Numbered from the stretch's first letter, positions 23,059 to 32,379 are shown. The stretch: DNA of 42,606 bases from Paenibacillus terrae (GCF_005217525.1 NZ_PNXQ01000011.1:123147-165752); one strand, 5' to 3'. Numbers and translations: made by a program. The notes: generated by a model from the letters alone, not told the origin.

Positions 23059-23685
23059 ATGGGCGAATTGGTAAATATTATTCAAGAGAGAAGATCTGCT
23101 TCTAAATTTATGCCTGATGTTACAATAGATAAAAAAGAACTGGAAGATATATTCCAGCTAGTGAAGTTTGCTCCATCGGCTTTTAATTTACAGCATGCGC
23201 ATTATATCGTGGTACAGGATGCAGATACGAAACAAAGACTGCATGACGAGGCAAGCAAGCAGTATAAAATATTAACGTCTTCGGCCGCAATTGTGGTGCT
23301 CGGGGATACAGAGGCTTATACAAAAGTGGCTGAATATAATGAAGGCTTCCTAAACCTGGGCGTTCTGAGCAAGCAGGAATATGACAGAGAGGTGGAATCG
23401 GTGACCCAGTTCTATCGCCAGCGGGGACCTGTCTTCCAAAGAGAAGAAGCGATCCGCAATGCCAGTCTGTCGGCTATGCAGTTCATGCTGATTGCCAAGG
23501 ACAAAGGCTGGGACACTTGCCCGATGATCGGCTTTGACCCGGAGAAGGTACAGGAAGTATTGAATATTCCAGAAAATCTCGTGCCAGTTATGTTGATTAC
23601 CTTGGGCAAAGAGGATGAATCGGGTCAGCGGCCACGCGGATATCGCAAGCCGGTTGGACAATTTGTGAGCTATAACGGATTTTGA
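23059..23685 (+). CDS. mhqN: Nitroreductase-family protein (MhqN/YdfN-like)
   Basis: This 208-residue FMN-dependent oxidoreductase is probably an NAD(P)H-dependent quinone or nitro-compound reductase. The frame is open from a GTG inside the ribosome binding site; the ATG at 23059 after AAGGAG is the sensible start. Family features are ERRSASKFMPDV near the N-terminus (FMN phosphate contacts), LVKFAPSAFNLQHAHYIVV, and MQFMLIAKDKGWDTCPMIGF. The next gene encodes an MhqO-type dioxygenase 41 bases downstream, the same order as the Bacillus subtilis mhqNOP operon that answers to hydroquinone and catechol stress. That context is the main reason for the symbol. Confidence 0.82.
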   Translation: MGELVNIIQERRSASKFMPDVTIDKKELEDIFQLVKFAPSAFNLQHAHYIVVQDADTKQRLHDEASKQYKILTSSAAIVVLGDTEAYTKVAEYNEGFLNLGVLSKQEYDREVESVTQFYRQRGPVFQREEAIRNASLSAMQFMLIAKDKGWDTCPMIGFDPEKVQEVLNIPENLVPVMLITLGKEDESGQRPRGYRKPVGQFVSYNGF

Positions 23686-23726
23686 AATTTATTAAAAACA
23701 TGAGTCTAACAAAAGGAGTGATTGAA

Positions 23727-24677
23727 ATGTCATTGAAAACCGCAGGAATTCACCATATCACGTCCTTTGCAGCAGATCCGCAGGGCAACGTTGATTTTTA
23801 CGCAGGCGTGCTTGGACTGAGATTAATTAAAAAGACGATCAATTTTGATGCTCCTGAAGTATATCATTTGTATTTTGGTAATGAACAAGGCAGCCCGGGA
23901 ACGATTATTACCTTTTTTCCGGCTCCGGGTACACGCAAGGGTAAGCTCGGAGGCGGGCAAGTAGGAATTACAACGTATGTAGTGCCGCCGGGTACTCTGG
24001 ATTACTGGGAAAACCGCTTGCACAGCTTGAAGGTATCCTTCACGAAATCAGCTCGTTTCGGCGAATCATTTATTCAGTTTCAGGATAATGAAGGCTTGCG
24101 TCTTGAACTGGTGGAGCGGGAAGAAGGCCCGGCGAACACGTGGACAGCAGGCGGTGTACCTGCGGATAAAGCCATCAAGGGCTTTGGCGGTGCCGTGCTG
24201 TTCAGTGCTAATTCCAAGCATACGCAAGGTGTACTGGAGAACGTTCTGGGCATGACTCCCATCGGAGAAGACGCTGATGCAGGCTACATTCGCTATCGGG
24301 CGACTGGGGATTTGGGTAACCTGATCGACATTCCGGTCAAAGATGTACCGTGGGGCAACGGTGGCGCGGGTACGGTTCACCATATCGCCTGGCGTGCACA
24401 GGACGATGCGGAACATCAGGTGTGGAACGAAACGGTTCGCCAGCATGGCTTTGGGACGAGTGGTATTGTGGATCGCCAATACTTCAATGCAGTATACTTC
24501 CGCGAGCAAGGTGGTATTTTGTTCGAGATTGCGACCGATCCGCCCGGCTTCACTGTAGATGAGGAATTGAATGAATTGGGTCACAAGCTGATGCTGCCTG
24601 AGTGGTATGAGCCTCAGCGTTCCGTGATTGAGTCTAATCTGGTTCCCGTTGAAGTTAGAGTATTGAAGCAGGATTAA
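23727..24677 (+). CDS. mhqO: Ring-cleaving dioxygenase, vicinal-oxygen-chelate fold (MhqO-like)
   Basis: This 316-residue protein has two paired VOC modules (about 5-130 and 150-280). It is thought to open dihydroxylated aromatic rings in quinone detoxification. Candidate metal ligands are His9/His10 (AGIHHITSF), His218/His219 (TVHHIAWR) and Glu267 (ILFEIATDPPG), the expected 2-His-1-Glu set. The frame extends to 23682, but AAAGGAG lies just before the ATG at 23727, which also gives the usual N-terminus. It is co-transcribed with the nitroreductase and ends at a strong terminator. The MhqP membrane partner and the MhqR regulator are not adjacent. Confidence 0.88.
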   Translation: MSLKTAGIHHITSFAADPQGNVDFYAGVLGLRLIKKTINFDAPEVYHLYFGNEQGSPGTIITFFPAPGTRKGKLGGGQVGITTYVVPPGTLDYWENRLHSLKVSFTKSARFGESFIQFQDNEGLRLELVEREEGPANTWTAGGVPADKAIKGFGGAVLFSANSKHTQGVLENVLGMTPIGEDADAGYIRYRATGDLGNLIDIPVKDVPWGNGGAGTVHHIAWRAQDDAEHQVWNETVRQHGFGTSGIVDRQYFNAVYFREQGGILFEIATDPPGFTVDEELNELGHKLMLPEWYEPQRSVIESNLVPVEVRVLKQD

Positions 24678-24711
24678 TCATGATGGTTCAGGATATATAA
24701 GGATAAGTAAC

Positions 24712-24756
24712 AAAAGGTCCAATTGCGGGGTGGTTCTATCGCAATTTGGACCTTTT
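24712..24756. terminator. Bidirectional terminator after mhqO
   Basis: AAAAGGTCCAATTGCG pairs with CGCAATTTGGACCTTTT (one extra base) around a 12-base loop. T-rich runs exist on both strands, so it can also serve the convergent helicase gene. Confidence 0.88.
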
Positions 24757-24831
24757 CGTTTTTGGATTTTTCCAGTGGGCCATACTCCATGTGCTGTCTT
24801 AATAGTTCGGCTTCATAGCAGTTAAAGCTGC

Positions 24832-27800
24832 CTAGATCATTAGCAGTTCACGAATCTCCAACTCAGTTAGTGCCGAAAGGGTTTCTTGTCCCGGCTGGAT
24901 AACCTGGTCGATGAGATTTTTCTTTTTTTGCTGTAATTCATACATCTTGTCCTCTACGGTACCTTGTGCGACGAGACGAATTACCTGCACGACTTTTTTC
25001 TGGCCCATCCGGTGGGCGCGATTGGCAGCCTGCTCCTCTACAGCAGGATTCCACCACAGATCATACAAAATGACGGTATCTGCTCCAGTGAGATTCAGGC
25101 CGGTTCCTCCTGCTTTCAGTGAAATCAGGAACAGATCGCGTTCTCCTTCATTAAAACGGCTGCACAGCTCCACACGTTCCGAAGCGGGAGTCTGCCCGTC
25201 CAGATAAAAGTAGGGCACTCCTTCCTGAGCCAACTCGCGTCCGATCAATCGAAGCATCGTCGTGAATTGTGAAAAGATGAGCATCCGCTTGCCCGAAATA
25301 AGGCATTCCGTAATGATCTCAAGCAACTGCTCAAACTTGGCTGAGCTTCCGGTATAGCCCTCGATGAACAAGCCCGGATGACAACAAAGCTGGCGAAGCC
25401 GGGTCAGCCCCGCAAGGATCTTGATCCTGTTTTTCTGGAAGCCTTCCTCATTCAGATGCTTTAATGTCTCATGCTGGAGCTTGGCCAGATAGGCCGTATA
25501 CAGCTTCTTCTGATCCGGCAGGAGCCGCGACACCTGAACGGATTCGATTTTTTCAGGCAGTTCCTTCAGGACGTCGCTCTTGAGGCGGCGCAGCAGAAAT
25601 GGCCGTACCCGCTTGGCGATCACATTCCGGGTGAGATTGTGAAATGCTCTTTTTCCACCGGGAAATAGCTCGGGAAATACAACATCGAAGATGGACCATA
25701 GCTCCTCCAGCGTATTTTCCACCGGTGTTCCGGTAAGGGCAAAACGGTAACGGGCTTTCACATCCTTCACAGCCTGTGCCGTTTGGGTGGCATGGTTCTT
25801 GAATGCCTGCGCCTCGTCCAGAATCAGCGTGTGGAACGATAGCTTGCCGTACAAGTCTGCATCCCGACGCAGCAGAGGATAGGAGGTGATAATGACATCA
25901 TACCGAGCTGCGTCCCTAATGATTCGACTACGCTCATCCGCGTTACCGTCTGCAATGGCGACGCGGATATGGGGTGCAAACTTCTCCAGCTCATTCCGCC
26001 AGTTGTACACCAGTGACGCAGGAGACACGATGATGGCTGGAAGCTGCTGCTTACGGATTTCCGGCAGCACAGAGACGAGGAAGGCGATGCTTTGCAGCGT
26101 TTTGCCCAGTCCCATATCATCTGCCAAAATGCCCCCGAAACGGTAATGCGCCAGCGTCTTGAGCCATTGAAAGCCGTAAACCTGATAATCCCTCAGGATT
26201 GGAGCGAGTGTGTCGGGTACTGGAAAGTCGAGATGATCGGGATTACGAATATTCTCCAGCAGTTGGCGAAACGTTTTACCCAGCGTCAGGTTCTTCCCTT
26301 GATCATGGGGATCTATTAAATACAGTCCTTGCGTAACGGGTATGCGAATTTGTGCGGCATCCAGGTCGCTTTTGCGAATTCCCGTTTCGTTCATGAACCG
26401 GATCAGTTCCATGTATTCCTCTGTTTCCAGCGGCAGCAAAGCGCCATTCGGCAACCGGTGATATCTTCGTTTTTCCTCCAATGATGTTAGCAGCTGGCGG
26501 ATTTCGGATTCCGGAATGCCTTCGATATCAAATTTAAATTCAAGCCAATCGGTGCGTTCGTCCAGCTCTACTCGTACCTTCGGGGTGGGCAGGGTATTGT
26601 TTATTTTCGATTTAACAGCACCTGTGGCATATACCTCTACCAGCTTTTCTAGCTGTGGCACCGTATGATACAAAAAATCATATTCCGCATCCTCATCTTC
26701 CATAACATATCCACTGTCTGTCTTGGCGAAGGAGCTATGCTCCATCAGATCCAAAATCTGCTGTTCCTGCTCCCCATCCCGTATCAGAATGCGCTCGTTG
26801 TCAAGTTTTCGTTCGTCGGTCTCCAGTGGGTTCATGATGATCTCCCCGTATTGGAACTCTAGTCCAGCCAGCAGCTTGTCTCTTACCCGATCCAGATATA
26901 GCTTCGCCTTCAATGGCTGCTGTGTGACCCGCTCAGAGACAGAACGTGTCATATGGACACGTCCAAGTTTCATCAGCCCGGGAACAACCTTGTCCATAAA
27001 GGACTCCATCTGTTCCGGCGCAATCTGAATCTTCCGCTTATGATGGACTTCGACCATCCGTTTTAGCTCGGACAGACGTTGCAGCGGATCATTCTTTTGC
27101 TTTACCAGCTTGCCATCGGCAATGACGATGCCGTAGTCCTCCATAATAGTTAGATCATCCAGCCCTTGAATGCTTAGCTGGTAGCCTTCGGTGTCATTCT
27201 CGGCTTTATCGAATTCGAATTGCAGCGGCAGCATGTTGTCCGACTGAGGAATACCCTCGGTTGTGTTTCCGTGAATTTCAAACTGGACGCCCTGTGCTGC
27301 TGCCAGCAAGGGGAGCAGCTTTTCCCAGGCCGCAGGTGGAATGAGCAGCATCCGTTCTCCACTCATATGACTGCCAGAGGATGAATACGTACCTGAGGTT
27401 TCCCGGATCATGCTCTCATTACGACGAACCTGAACCAACTGCTGAAGAATAGCGTCATGCTCAAGTTGAAATCGGTACAACTGAGGCTCGTATGAAAAGT
27501 TTCTCGTAAACATGTAGCTGTCACCACGATCAATGCTGTCGAGAAAAGGTCGTATTTTCTGAACGATATACAATCGTTTGGGTCCTGCTTTCATCTCTAT
27601 ACCAAACATGTACTTCTGGTAACCATAGGCAAAGGGACGAATCACAAACTGAAAATCCAGAATAGCGCGGGTATCCAGCAGGGTAGGGGTGCTGCGAAGC
27701 GGCTTCTTGCTGCTGAATAGCTTTAGCATACTGTCGGTCAGCTGGAGGTCGCTCTGCGTGATACCGGAGAATCGTGCCGTCCGGGCGTGATCATACTGAG

Positions 27801-28194
27801 CGGCGGTAGTGGTATAGATTCCGTCTGCTTCAGTTCCTTTTACTGAATCCTGGGTCATGCCCGAATGGAGTCTGGAAGCATAAGAACGCACAGACATACT
27901 TTTTCCGCTCAGCATTTCATGGACGTTAATAAGAACAGCGGCAATATGCTTACAATACCGTCCAGTGGTCTGAAATGTGCTACAGGTGCATTCCGCGCGG
28001 ATACTGCCGTTGGGGCGGATCATAGCGGCAACCGCATAGAAGCGATTTCCTTTGATCGTAGCCTCATACACACCATCATCATGATCTATTTGCGTGAAGG
28101 CCACTCTTTTGGCCCGATAATAGGCGTCCCCGTCGTCATAAGCGGCTTGACTGCATAGCTGTCTAATGACCCGCCGGGTAAGTTCAAAGCTCAT
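24832..28194 (-). CDS. SWIM zinc-finger SNF2-family DNA/RNA helicase
   Basis: This protein has about 1120 residues. The frame opens at a TTG at 28203, but AGGAGAGG is too close to it; the ATG at 28194 is better and begins MSFELTRRV. Near residues 68-85 is a SWIM zinc finger (ECTCSTFQTTGRYCKH; Cys-x-Cys...Cys-x-His). A long SNF2-associated region follows, then the ATPase: motif I DDMGLGKTLQS, motif II LDEAQAFKN, FALTGTPVENTLEELWS, and the C-terminal helicase motifs (LIFSQFTTML, SLKAGGTGLNLTGADTVI, NRAHRMGQKK). It is a double-strand translocase probably involved in chromatin-like remodelling or transcription/repair. No nuclease or methylase is adjacent, so nothing indicates a DISARM-like defence cluster. 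Confidence 0.93.
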   Translation of the reverse strand: MSFELTRRVIRQLCSQAAYDDGDAYYRAKRVAFTQIDHDDGVYEATIKGNRFYAVAAMIRPNGSIRAECTCSTFQTTGRYCKHIAAVLINVHEMLSGKSMSVRSYASRLHSGMTQDSVKGTEADGIYTTTAAQYDHARTARFSGITQSDLQLTDSMLKLFSSKKPLRSTPTLLDTRAILDFQFVIRPFAYGYQKYMFGIEMKAGPKRLYIVQKIRPFLDSIDRGDSYMFTRNFSYEPQLYRFQLEHDAILQQLVQVRRNESMIRETSGTYSSSGSHMSGERMLLIPPAAWEKLLPLLAAAQGVQFEIHGNTTEGIPQSDNMLPLQFEFDKAENDTEGYQLSIQGLDDLTIMEDYGIVIADGKLVKQKNDPLQRLSELKRMVEVHHKRKIQIAPEQMESFMDKVVPGLMKLGRVHMTRSVSERVTQQPLKAKLYLDRVRDKLLAGLEFQYGEIIMNPLETDERKLDNERILIRDGEQEQQILDLMEHSSFAKTDSGYVMEDEDAEYDFLYHTVPQLEKLVEVYATGAVKSKINNTLPTPKVRVELDERTDWLEFKFDIEGIPESEIRQLLTSLEEKRRYHRLPNGALLPLETEEYMELIRFMNETGIRKSDLDAAQIRIPVTQGLYLIDPHDQGKNLTLGKTFRQLLENIRNPDHLDFPVPDTLAPILRDYQVYGFQWLKTLAHYRFGGILADDMGLGKTLQSIAFLVSVLPEIRKQQLPAIIVSPASLVYNWRNELEKFAPHIRVAIADGNADERSRIIRDAARYDVIITSYPLLRRDADLYGKLSFHTLILDEAQAFKNHATQTAQAVKDVKARYRFALTGTPVENTLEELWSIFDVVFPELFPGGKRAFHNLTRNVIAKRVRPFLLRRLKSDVLKELPEKIESVQVSRLLPDQKKLYTAYLAKLQHETLKHLNEEGFQKNRIKILAGLTRLRQLCCHPGLFIEGYTGSSAKFEQLLEIITECLISGKRMLIFSQFTTMLRLIGRELAQEGVPYFYLDGQTPASERVELCSRFNEGERDLFLISLKAGGTGLNLTGADTVILYDLWWNPAVEEQAANRAHRMGQKKVVQVIRLVAQGTVEDKMYELQQKKKNLIDQVIQPGQETLSALTELEIRELLMI

Positions 28195-28367
28195 GGTTCG
28201 CAATCCTCTCCTGAGTCGTTCCGTTTTCTTTTATGATAACAGAACAGGCGTGATCGTGGACACATGCGGGTGGTTATTTGGGCGCCGTTTGGAATATTTT
28301 GATATTGTTTTTACAAGCTGTACATAGCAGGATACAATGGAAGTGTATAGAAAGGAGGCGGACGCTT

Positions 28368-29456
28368 TTGCAAGAAGAAGATAAAAAGGCTAATTCCAAA
28401 TCCGGCTCATCCAAATGGTATCTAGGCAGTGCGGCGGCGCTGCTTCTTTTGAAAGGGAAGTCGTTGCTGGCTCTATTGAAATTCGGTAAATTCGGCGGTG
28501 CGCTGATATCTATGGCGACGACGATTGGCTTCTACGCGCTGCTGTATCCGTGGGGATTTGCGGTCGGTTTTGTGCTGCTGCTGTTCGTGCATGAACTGGG
28601 GCATGTATGGGCTGCCAAGCGGAAAGGACTTCCCGTATCGGCACCGTTGTTTATCCCTTTTCTGGGTGCGCTGATTACGATGAAACGGTATCCCCTGGAT
28701 GCGCAAACAGAGGCGTATGTGGCGATGGGCGGCCCGTTACTGGGAACGGTTGGGGCTATGGCGGTATATGCGGGAGCCTATGCAACGGACAGTCCGCTAT
28801 TGTACGCGCTGGCGTATGTCGGTTTTTTCCTGAATCTGCTCAATCTGCTGCCAATTCACCCGCTCGACGGTGGACGAATTTCCACGGCAGTAACGCGGTG
28901 GTTGTGGCTAGTCGGCTTGGTGGGTGGAATCGTCGTCATTGTGTATTTAAAATCTCTTCTATTTTTCCTGATATGGGCGCTCTTCGCATACGATTTGTAT
29001 AAAAAATATGTTAAACGCAATAAAGGAGAGGTCAAGGTCCTATCTTCATTGCAAAAGCCGCTGGTTAACGTACAGCATCTGTATGAGCAAGGATACCCGC
29101 TACCCGGACCGGAGCATACCCGTAGACTATCCTTTAATACCTACTCGGATCTGGAAGGACAGCAATATGTGACGGTGTATATGGAAAGTCTGGATGTGGA
29201 GCAGACGCTTTTGCTGCCACAGCAGTGTCTTGTCCAGGATGTAAGGCTGAATGGTGTGGAGCATATCCCGACACCGGATGCGTACCAGCTTAAATTGCTG
29301 TGTGAGATTGACTACCTTCCGTTTGAAAATGATAAATATTACGAGGTACCCACGTCATCACGCTGGAAATTCGGGATCGGTTATTTGGGGCTGGCCTTGT
29401 TCTTAATGGCGATGATGTATGTGGTGCATCAGCATATTGGGGATGTAAGGCTGTGA
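28368..29456 (+). CDS. Site-2 protease family (M50) membrane metalloprotease
   Basis: This 362-residue protein has several membrane helices. The TTG at 28368 follows AAAGGAGG by 9 bases and is preferred over the unsupported upstream ATG at 28278. Zinc ligands are in VHELGHVWAA (HELGH at 75-79), and the third ligand is in the NLLPIHPLDGGR segment (Asp167). The C-terminal 140 residues form a soluble domain and a final membrane segment (YLGLALFLMAMMYVV). Related enzymes cleave membrane anti-sigma factors or signalling peptides; no substrate gene is adjacent. It is divergent from the helicase gene and ends at a bidirectional terminator. Confidence 0.88.
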   Translation: MQEEDKKANSKSGSSKWYLGSAAALLLLKGKSLLALLKFGKFGGALISMATTIGFYALLYPWGFAVGFVLLLFVHELGHVWAAKRKGLPVSAPLFIPFLGALITMKRYPLDAQTEAYVAMGGPLLGTVGAMAVYAGAYATDSPLLYALAYVGFFLNLLNLLPIHPLDGGRISTAVTRWLWLVGLVGGIVVIVYLKSLLFFLIWALFAYDLYKKYVKRNKGEVKVLSSLQKPLVNVQHLYEQGYPLPGPEHTRRLSFNTYSDLEGQQYVTVYMESLDVEQTLLLPQQCLVQDVRLNGVEHIPTPDAYQLKLLCEIDYLPFENDKYYEVPTSSRWKFGIGYLGLALFLMAMMYVVHQHIGDVRL

Positions 29457-29459
29457 TGT

Positions 29460-29501
29460 AAAAAGGCGCGGAATTTTGCTATTTTTAACCTGCGCCTTTT
29501 T
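29460..29501. terminator. Bidirectional terminator after the M50 protease gene
   Basis: AAAAGGCGC pairs with GCGCCTTTT, with T5 on the plus side and an equivalent T5 on the minus side. It is shared with the convergent lipoprotein gene. Confidence 0.88.
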
Positions 29502-29537
29502 GCAATTATACTGAATAAGCAGTATCTTACATTTCTA

Positions 29538-30323
29538 TTATTTAAAATCAGAAGCTGCTACGGGTACCTTTCCTTTAATTAGGAACCACCTGTTATTTTT
29601 GTAATTTTGAATGATTCCAATATCAAAAGTGATTGAATCCACATTGTTTTCCAGAAGAATATCGTGGGAGATATTGGCTTCCAACGTATACTGAACGGAG
29701 TTATCATTTGTTTTATGATGAGAGAACTTTAAATCAGACGCATACTTTCTAATATGAGACGGAAGCAGATATTCTATTTTGGAGTTGTTATCTTGAGGAA
29801 GTATGATATCTGCCAGCAAGTGTCCGTTTTTGAATTTCAAATGAAAATTCTTAACTTCAAGAATTTGCTTTTCAAAATCATTTAAATTTTCTTCCTTGAA
29901 TTTTTCCAAATAGTATTGACCAGGATTTAATCGTACAATTTTCCCATCCTCAAGAAGGGCCTCAATGGCATTAAATTCAGGAATGAAATTGATATTTGCA
30001 GTCAATTCATTTTCATTGATCATAGTTATTTTGACATTATCTAATACAACTTCATTATTTAATAATAAAGATGCCTTTTTAATGTTTAGGCCTTCTATTC
30101 TGTAGGGGAAACTAATCTTAATTTTTTGAGGACTGTCATCATGAGAATTGAAAATAAAATAACTATTCTCACGTACATGTACTTGTCGTATATATTCCAA
30201 TTGAGTGTTTCTAGTTTCATCTGATTTATCTATAATTTTTTTTTGGCTAGTGTTGGTACATCCAAATAAAAAAATAGAATTAGTCAGCAGCATCATGATG
30301 ATTAGAATAAAACGTAGTCTCAA
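29538..30323 (-). CDS. Putative lipoprotein of unknown function
   Basis: This 261-residue frame starts at TTG with AGAGGTGA upstream. It has a basic, hydrophobic N-terminus and a lipobox (IFLFGC, Cys22), so it should be a membrane-anchored lipoprotein. The mature part is rich in Asn, Lys, Ile and beta-like segments, and I recognise no domain. Base composition is clearly AT-rich compared with neighbouring genes. It lies 74 bases after the secreted-protein gene on the same strand, with a hairpin between, so expression may be reduced relative to that gene. An accessory or protective (immunity-like) role for the upstream product is possible but is inference only. Confidence 0.75.
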   Translation of the reverse strand: MRLRFILIIMMLLTNSIFLFGCTNTSQKKIIDKSDETRNTQLEYIRQVHVRENSYFIFNSHDDSPQKIKISFPYRIEGLNIKKASLLLNNEVVLDNVKITMINENELTANINFIPEFNAIEALLEDGKIVRLNPGQYYLEKFKEENLNDFEKQILEVKNFHLKFKNGHLLADIILPQDNNSKIEYLLPSHIRKYASDLKFSHHKTNDNSVQYTLEANISHDILLENNVDSITFDIGIIQNYKNNRWFLIKGKVPVAASDFK

Positions 30324-30354
30324 TATGTAGTCACCTCTTTTTGTAATTGGTAAA

Positions 30355-30375
30355 CCCTCCTCATTTCGAGGAGGG
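30355..30375 (-). terminator. Intercistronic hairpin between the secreted protein and lipoprotein genes
   Basis: CCCTCCTC (30355-30362) and GAGGAGGG (30368-30375) form a perfect 8-bp GC-rich stem with a five-base loop. On the minus strand only TTT follows, so it is a partial terminator or an mRNA-stabilising hairpin rather than a full stop. Confidence 0.65.
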
Positions 30376-30397
30376 TATGTAATCAGATTATTTTAAA

Positions 30398-31042
30398 TTA
30401 GCTTGGATTATCATAGAGCCAGTATTCTACACCGCCGTTGTTATCATAACTTGAAGCTGTGTATTTGGTATCTCCGAACCATCCCGTATCTGTATACTCA
30501 TAATTTCTTTTTATACCTCTTGCAGCGCTTTTTAATTCAGCAGTATGCCAGGGTTTAATGGTCACGTCAATGGAAACTTTCTTTCTGTATTCCTGACCGA
30601 TCTTTAAACTCATCTCACCTTCTGCAACTGCTGAAAAACCATATTTTATAGTTCCAGTTACTTCGCCAGTCATTTTTGATTCCGTTTCCAAATTCATTTT
30701 TACACTTTGATTACTTCCATTGTTGAATCTGTCGTAATCTTGACCCGTATAATAATTACTAGAGTTTACGAATGTCCATTTATTGGTACCCATTGGTTGA
30801 ATTAAATTATTTTCTCTACTTAGAGTTTGTATATCTTCTTTTTGTTCTTTATCAAATTTCCCAATGTCTTCAGTGGAATAATAGGGAACACCATCAATAT
30901 ATAACTGATCCCCTAGGCTACTTTCAACTGGGGGTCTGAAATTCCCTTCTAATTCATTTTGGTCTGATGCAGCCTGAGCAGTCAATGCTGAGAGATTTAG
31001 CGTTAAACCCAAAATAAGTGTTGATTTAATCAATTTCTTCAA
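30398..31042 (-). CDS. Secreted protein, possibly beta-pore-forming-toxin-like
   Basis: This 214-residue frame starts at TTG (GAGTGA upstream). A signal peptide is clear (MKKLIKSTLILGLTLNLSAL, cleavage near TAQAA). The mature protein has a charged N-terminal part and, from about residue 95, a Ser/Thr/Gly-rich alternating region (KMNLETESKMTGEVTGTIKY, then GFSAVAEGEMSLKIG) followed by a strand-rich end with Tyr and Trp. That alternating pattern recalls the membrane-insertion region of aerolysin/ETX-MTX2-type toxins, but I cannot confirm the family. There are no cysteines in the mature chain. AT-rich coding unlike its surroundings suggests acquisition by transfer. The downstream lipoprotein probably shares its transcript. 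Confidence 0.7.
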   Translation of the reverse strand: MKKLIKSTLILGLTLNLSALTAQAASDQNELEGNFRPPVESSLGDQLYIDGVPYYSTEDIGKFDKEQKEDIQTLSRENNLIQPMGTNKWTFVNSSNYYTGQDYDRFNNGSNQSVKMNLETESKMTGEVTGTIKYGFSAVAEGEMSLKIGQEYRKKVSIDVTIKPWHTAELKSAARGIKRNYEYTDTGWFGDTKYTASSYDNNGGVEYWLYDNPS

Positions 31043-31242
31043 AATATTTCACTCATTAATTATTTTAATATTTTATTCAAATAAATGTTAATATTTATAG
31101 ATAAATGGTACAATCCTACATAGGAACTAATTGGATGATTTTTTTGTTTCGCAAATACGCAGTTTAGTTCTATTAATGGCTAATAATCATTCAGACGAGA
31201 AACATAAATGTATGCCATTCTCCATCCAGTAGTTTTATCTGT

Positions 31243-31289
31243 AAAAAAATGTCATAAGCTCTTGGATAAAGAGCCTACGACATTTTTTT
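31243..31289. terminator. Terminator in the 31043-31347 intergenic region
   Basis: AAAAAAATGTC pairs with GACATTTTTTT, with inner GCTCTT/AAGAGC. It ends the AraC-family gene on the minus strand and could work both ways. The rest of this 305-base gap is AT-rich and presumably holds the promoter of the secreted-protein gene; I see no other feature in it. Confidence 0.8.
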
Positions 31290-31347
31290 GGGAAATTTTA
31301 TTGTGTAAATCCTTTGAAAAAACTTTTGTACACCAACTGTAATCACC

Positions 31348-32256
31348 TTAATCCTGCTCAGTAACCGGACTCAGCGTTTGGCGGTATTTGAGGGGACTGG
31401 TGCCAGTCCAGCGCTTGAATTGTCTGCTGAAATGAGCCAAGCTGGAGTAGCCGAGCAGGGAGGCCACCTTGTTCAGCGGCAGATTGGGTTGCTGGATCAG
31501 CACTTTCGCCTCATGCAGCTTCGTCTCCGACAGGTAGTGACGCGGCGAATAGCCGTATACCTTGCGGAATACCTCCTGTGCGTATCCGGGACTGATCCCG
31601 AGGGAGGCTGCCACATCCTCAATTCGGAACGTCGGCTCGGCAGATTCATCATCCCGATAAGGTTTGAATCTGGATTGAATGGCCTCCATAATGGCCTTGG
31701 CATACTGAACGGATGAGGGCGAAAGCGTAGGCTCCATCCCGGTAGATATCATTTGCGAGAATATTCCGAACAGCTCAAACAAGGCAATTTGCATGCGAAA
31801 ACGATCCGCTGTCGTATATTTTCCGTTCTCCTGCATCATGCCAATCCAACTGTGCACGACCCTTTGCAGCTTCATGTTCGTTTCAGTACCGGCCGGAAAA
31901 AAAAGCTGGTTGCTCTTAATCATCTCCTGACGGAATAACGGATCATCTATATTAAAATGAGTGCTGAAATAATACATCCCGTCTGGGGAAGCACATTGAC
32001 TCACATGCTTGAATCCCGGTGGAATGATCAGAATATCCCCGACACCAACCGAATACACATTATTTTCCATAATCGTCTCCTGACGACCCTCCAAAATCAG
32101 TACAATTTCAAAACCGATATGCGACTCTTCTGGCATACACCAGGTTGTTTTTACCCGGTGAATATGTGCGCCGAAAAATTTTACATTCCAGTCAATATTA
32201 GGAAGCCAATGGCAATTTTCGAACAGAGCTGGATCCACTCCAGGATTCAATATCAT
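31348..32256 (-). CDS. AraC-family transcriptional regulator
   Basis: This 302-residue protein has an N-terminal cupin-like sensing domain (about 20-140; EIVLILEGRQETIMENNVYS, then VGVGDILIIPPGFKH) and a C-terminal double helix-turn-helix (about 195-295). The latter shows FRIEDVAASLGISPGYAQEVF and the signature LNKVASLLGYSSLAHFSRQF followed by KRWTGTSPLKYRQ. It probably senses a sugar. It is divergent from the GH42 gene across 253 bases, so it very likely controls that promoter. A second AraC-type regulator (YesN-like) lies downstream of GH42, giving the locus two layers of control. Confidence 0.9.
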   Translation of the reverse strand: MILNPGVDPALFENCHWLPNIDWNVKFFGAHIHRVKTTWCMPEESHIGFEIVLILEGRQETIMENNVYSVGVGDILIIPPGFKHVSQCASPDGMYYFSTHFNIDDPLFRQEMIKSNQLFFPAGTETNMKLQRVVHSWIGMMQENGKYTTADRFRMQIALFELFGIFSQMISTGMEPTLSPSSVQYAKAIMEAIQSRFKPYRDDESAEPTFRIEDVAASLGISPGYAQEVFRKVYGYSPRHYLSETKLHEAKVLIQQPNLPLNKVASLLGYSSLAHFSRQFKRWTGTSPLKYRQTLSPVTEQD

Positions 32257-32379
32257 CAGATCACCTTCGATTAGGGCAAATTTTACACCGCTTAGACAAT
32301 CTCATTGTACCTAACATGTAACTATAATAAAAGAGCGTTTACAAATCCTATAATATAAGCTTTTATATATAAGAGAGCA

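Noticed and set aside
24832..28194. Phage-defence (DISARM-like) system around the SNF2 helicase
   Set aside because: No methyltransferase, DUF1998, phospholipase D or nuclease gene is adjacent.
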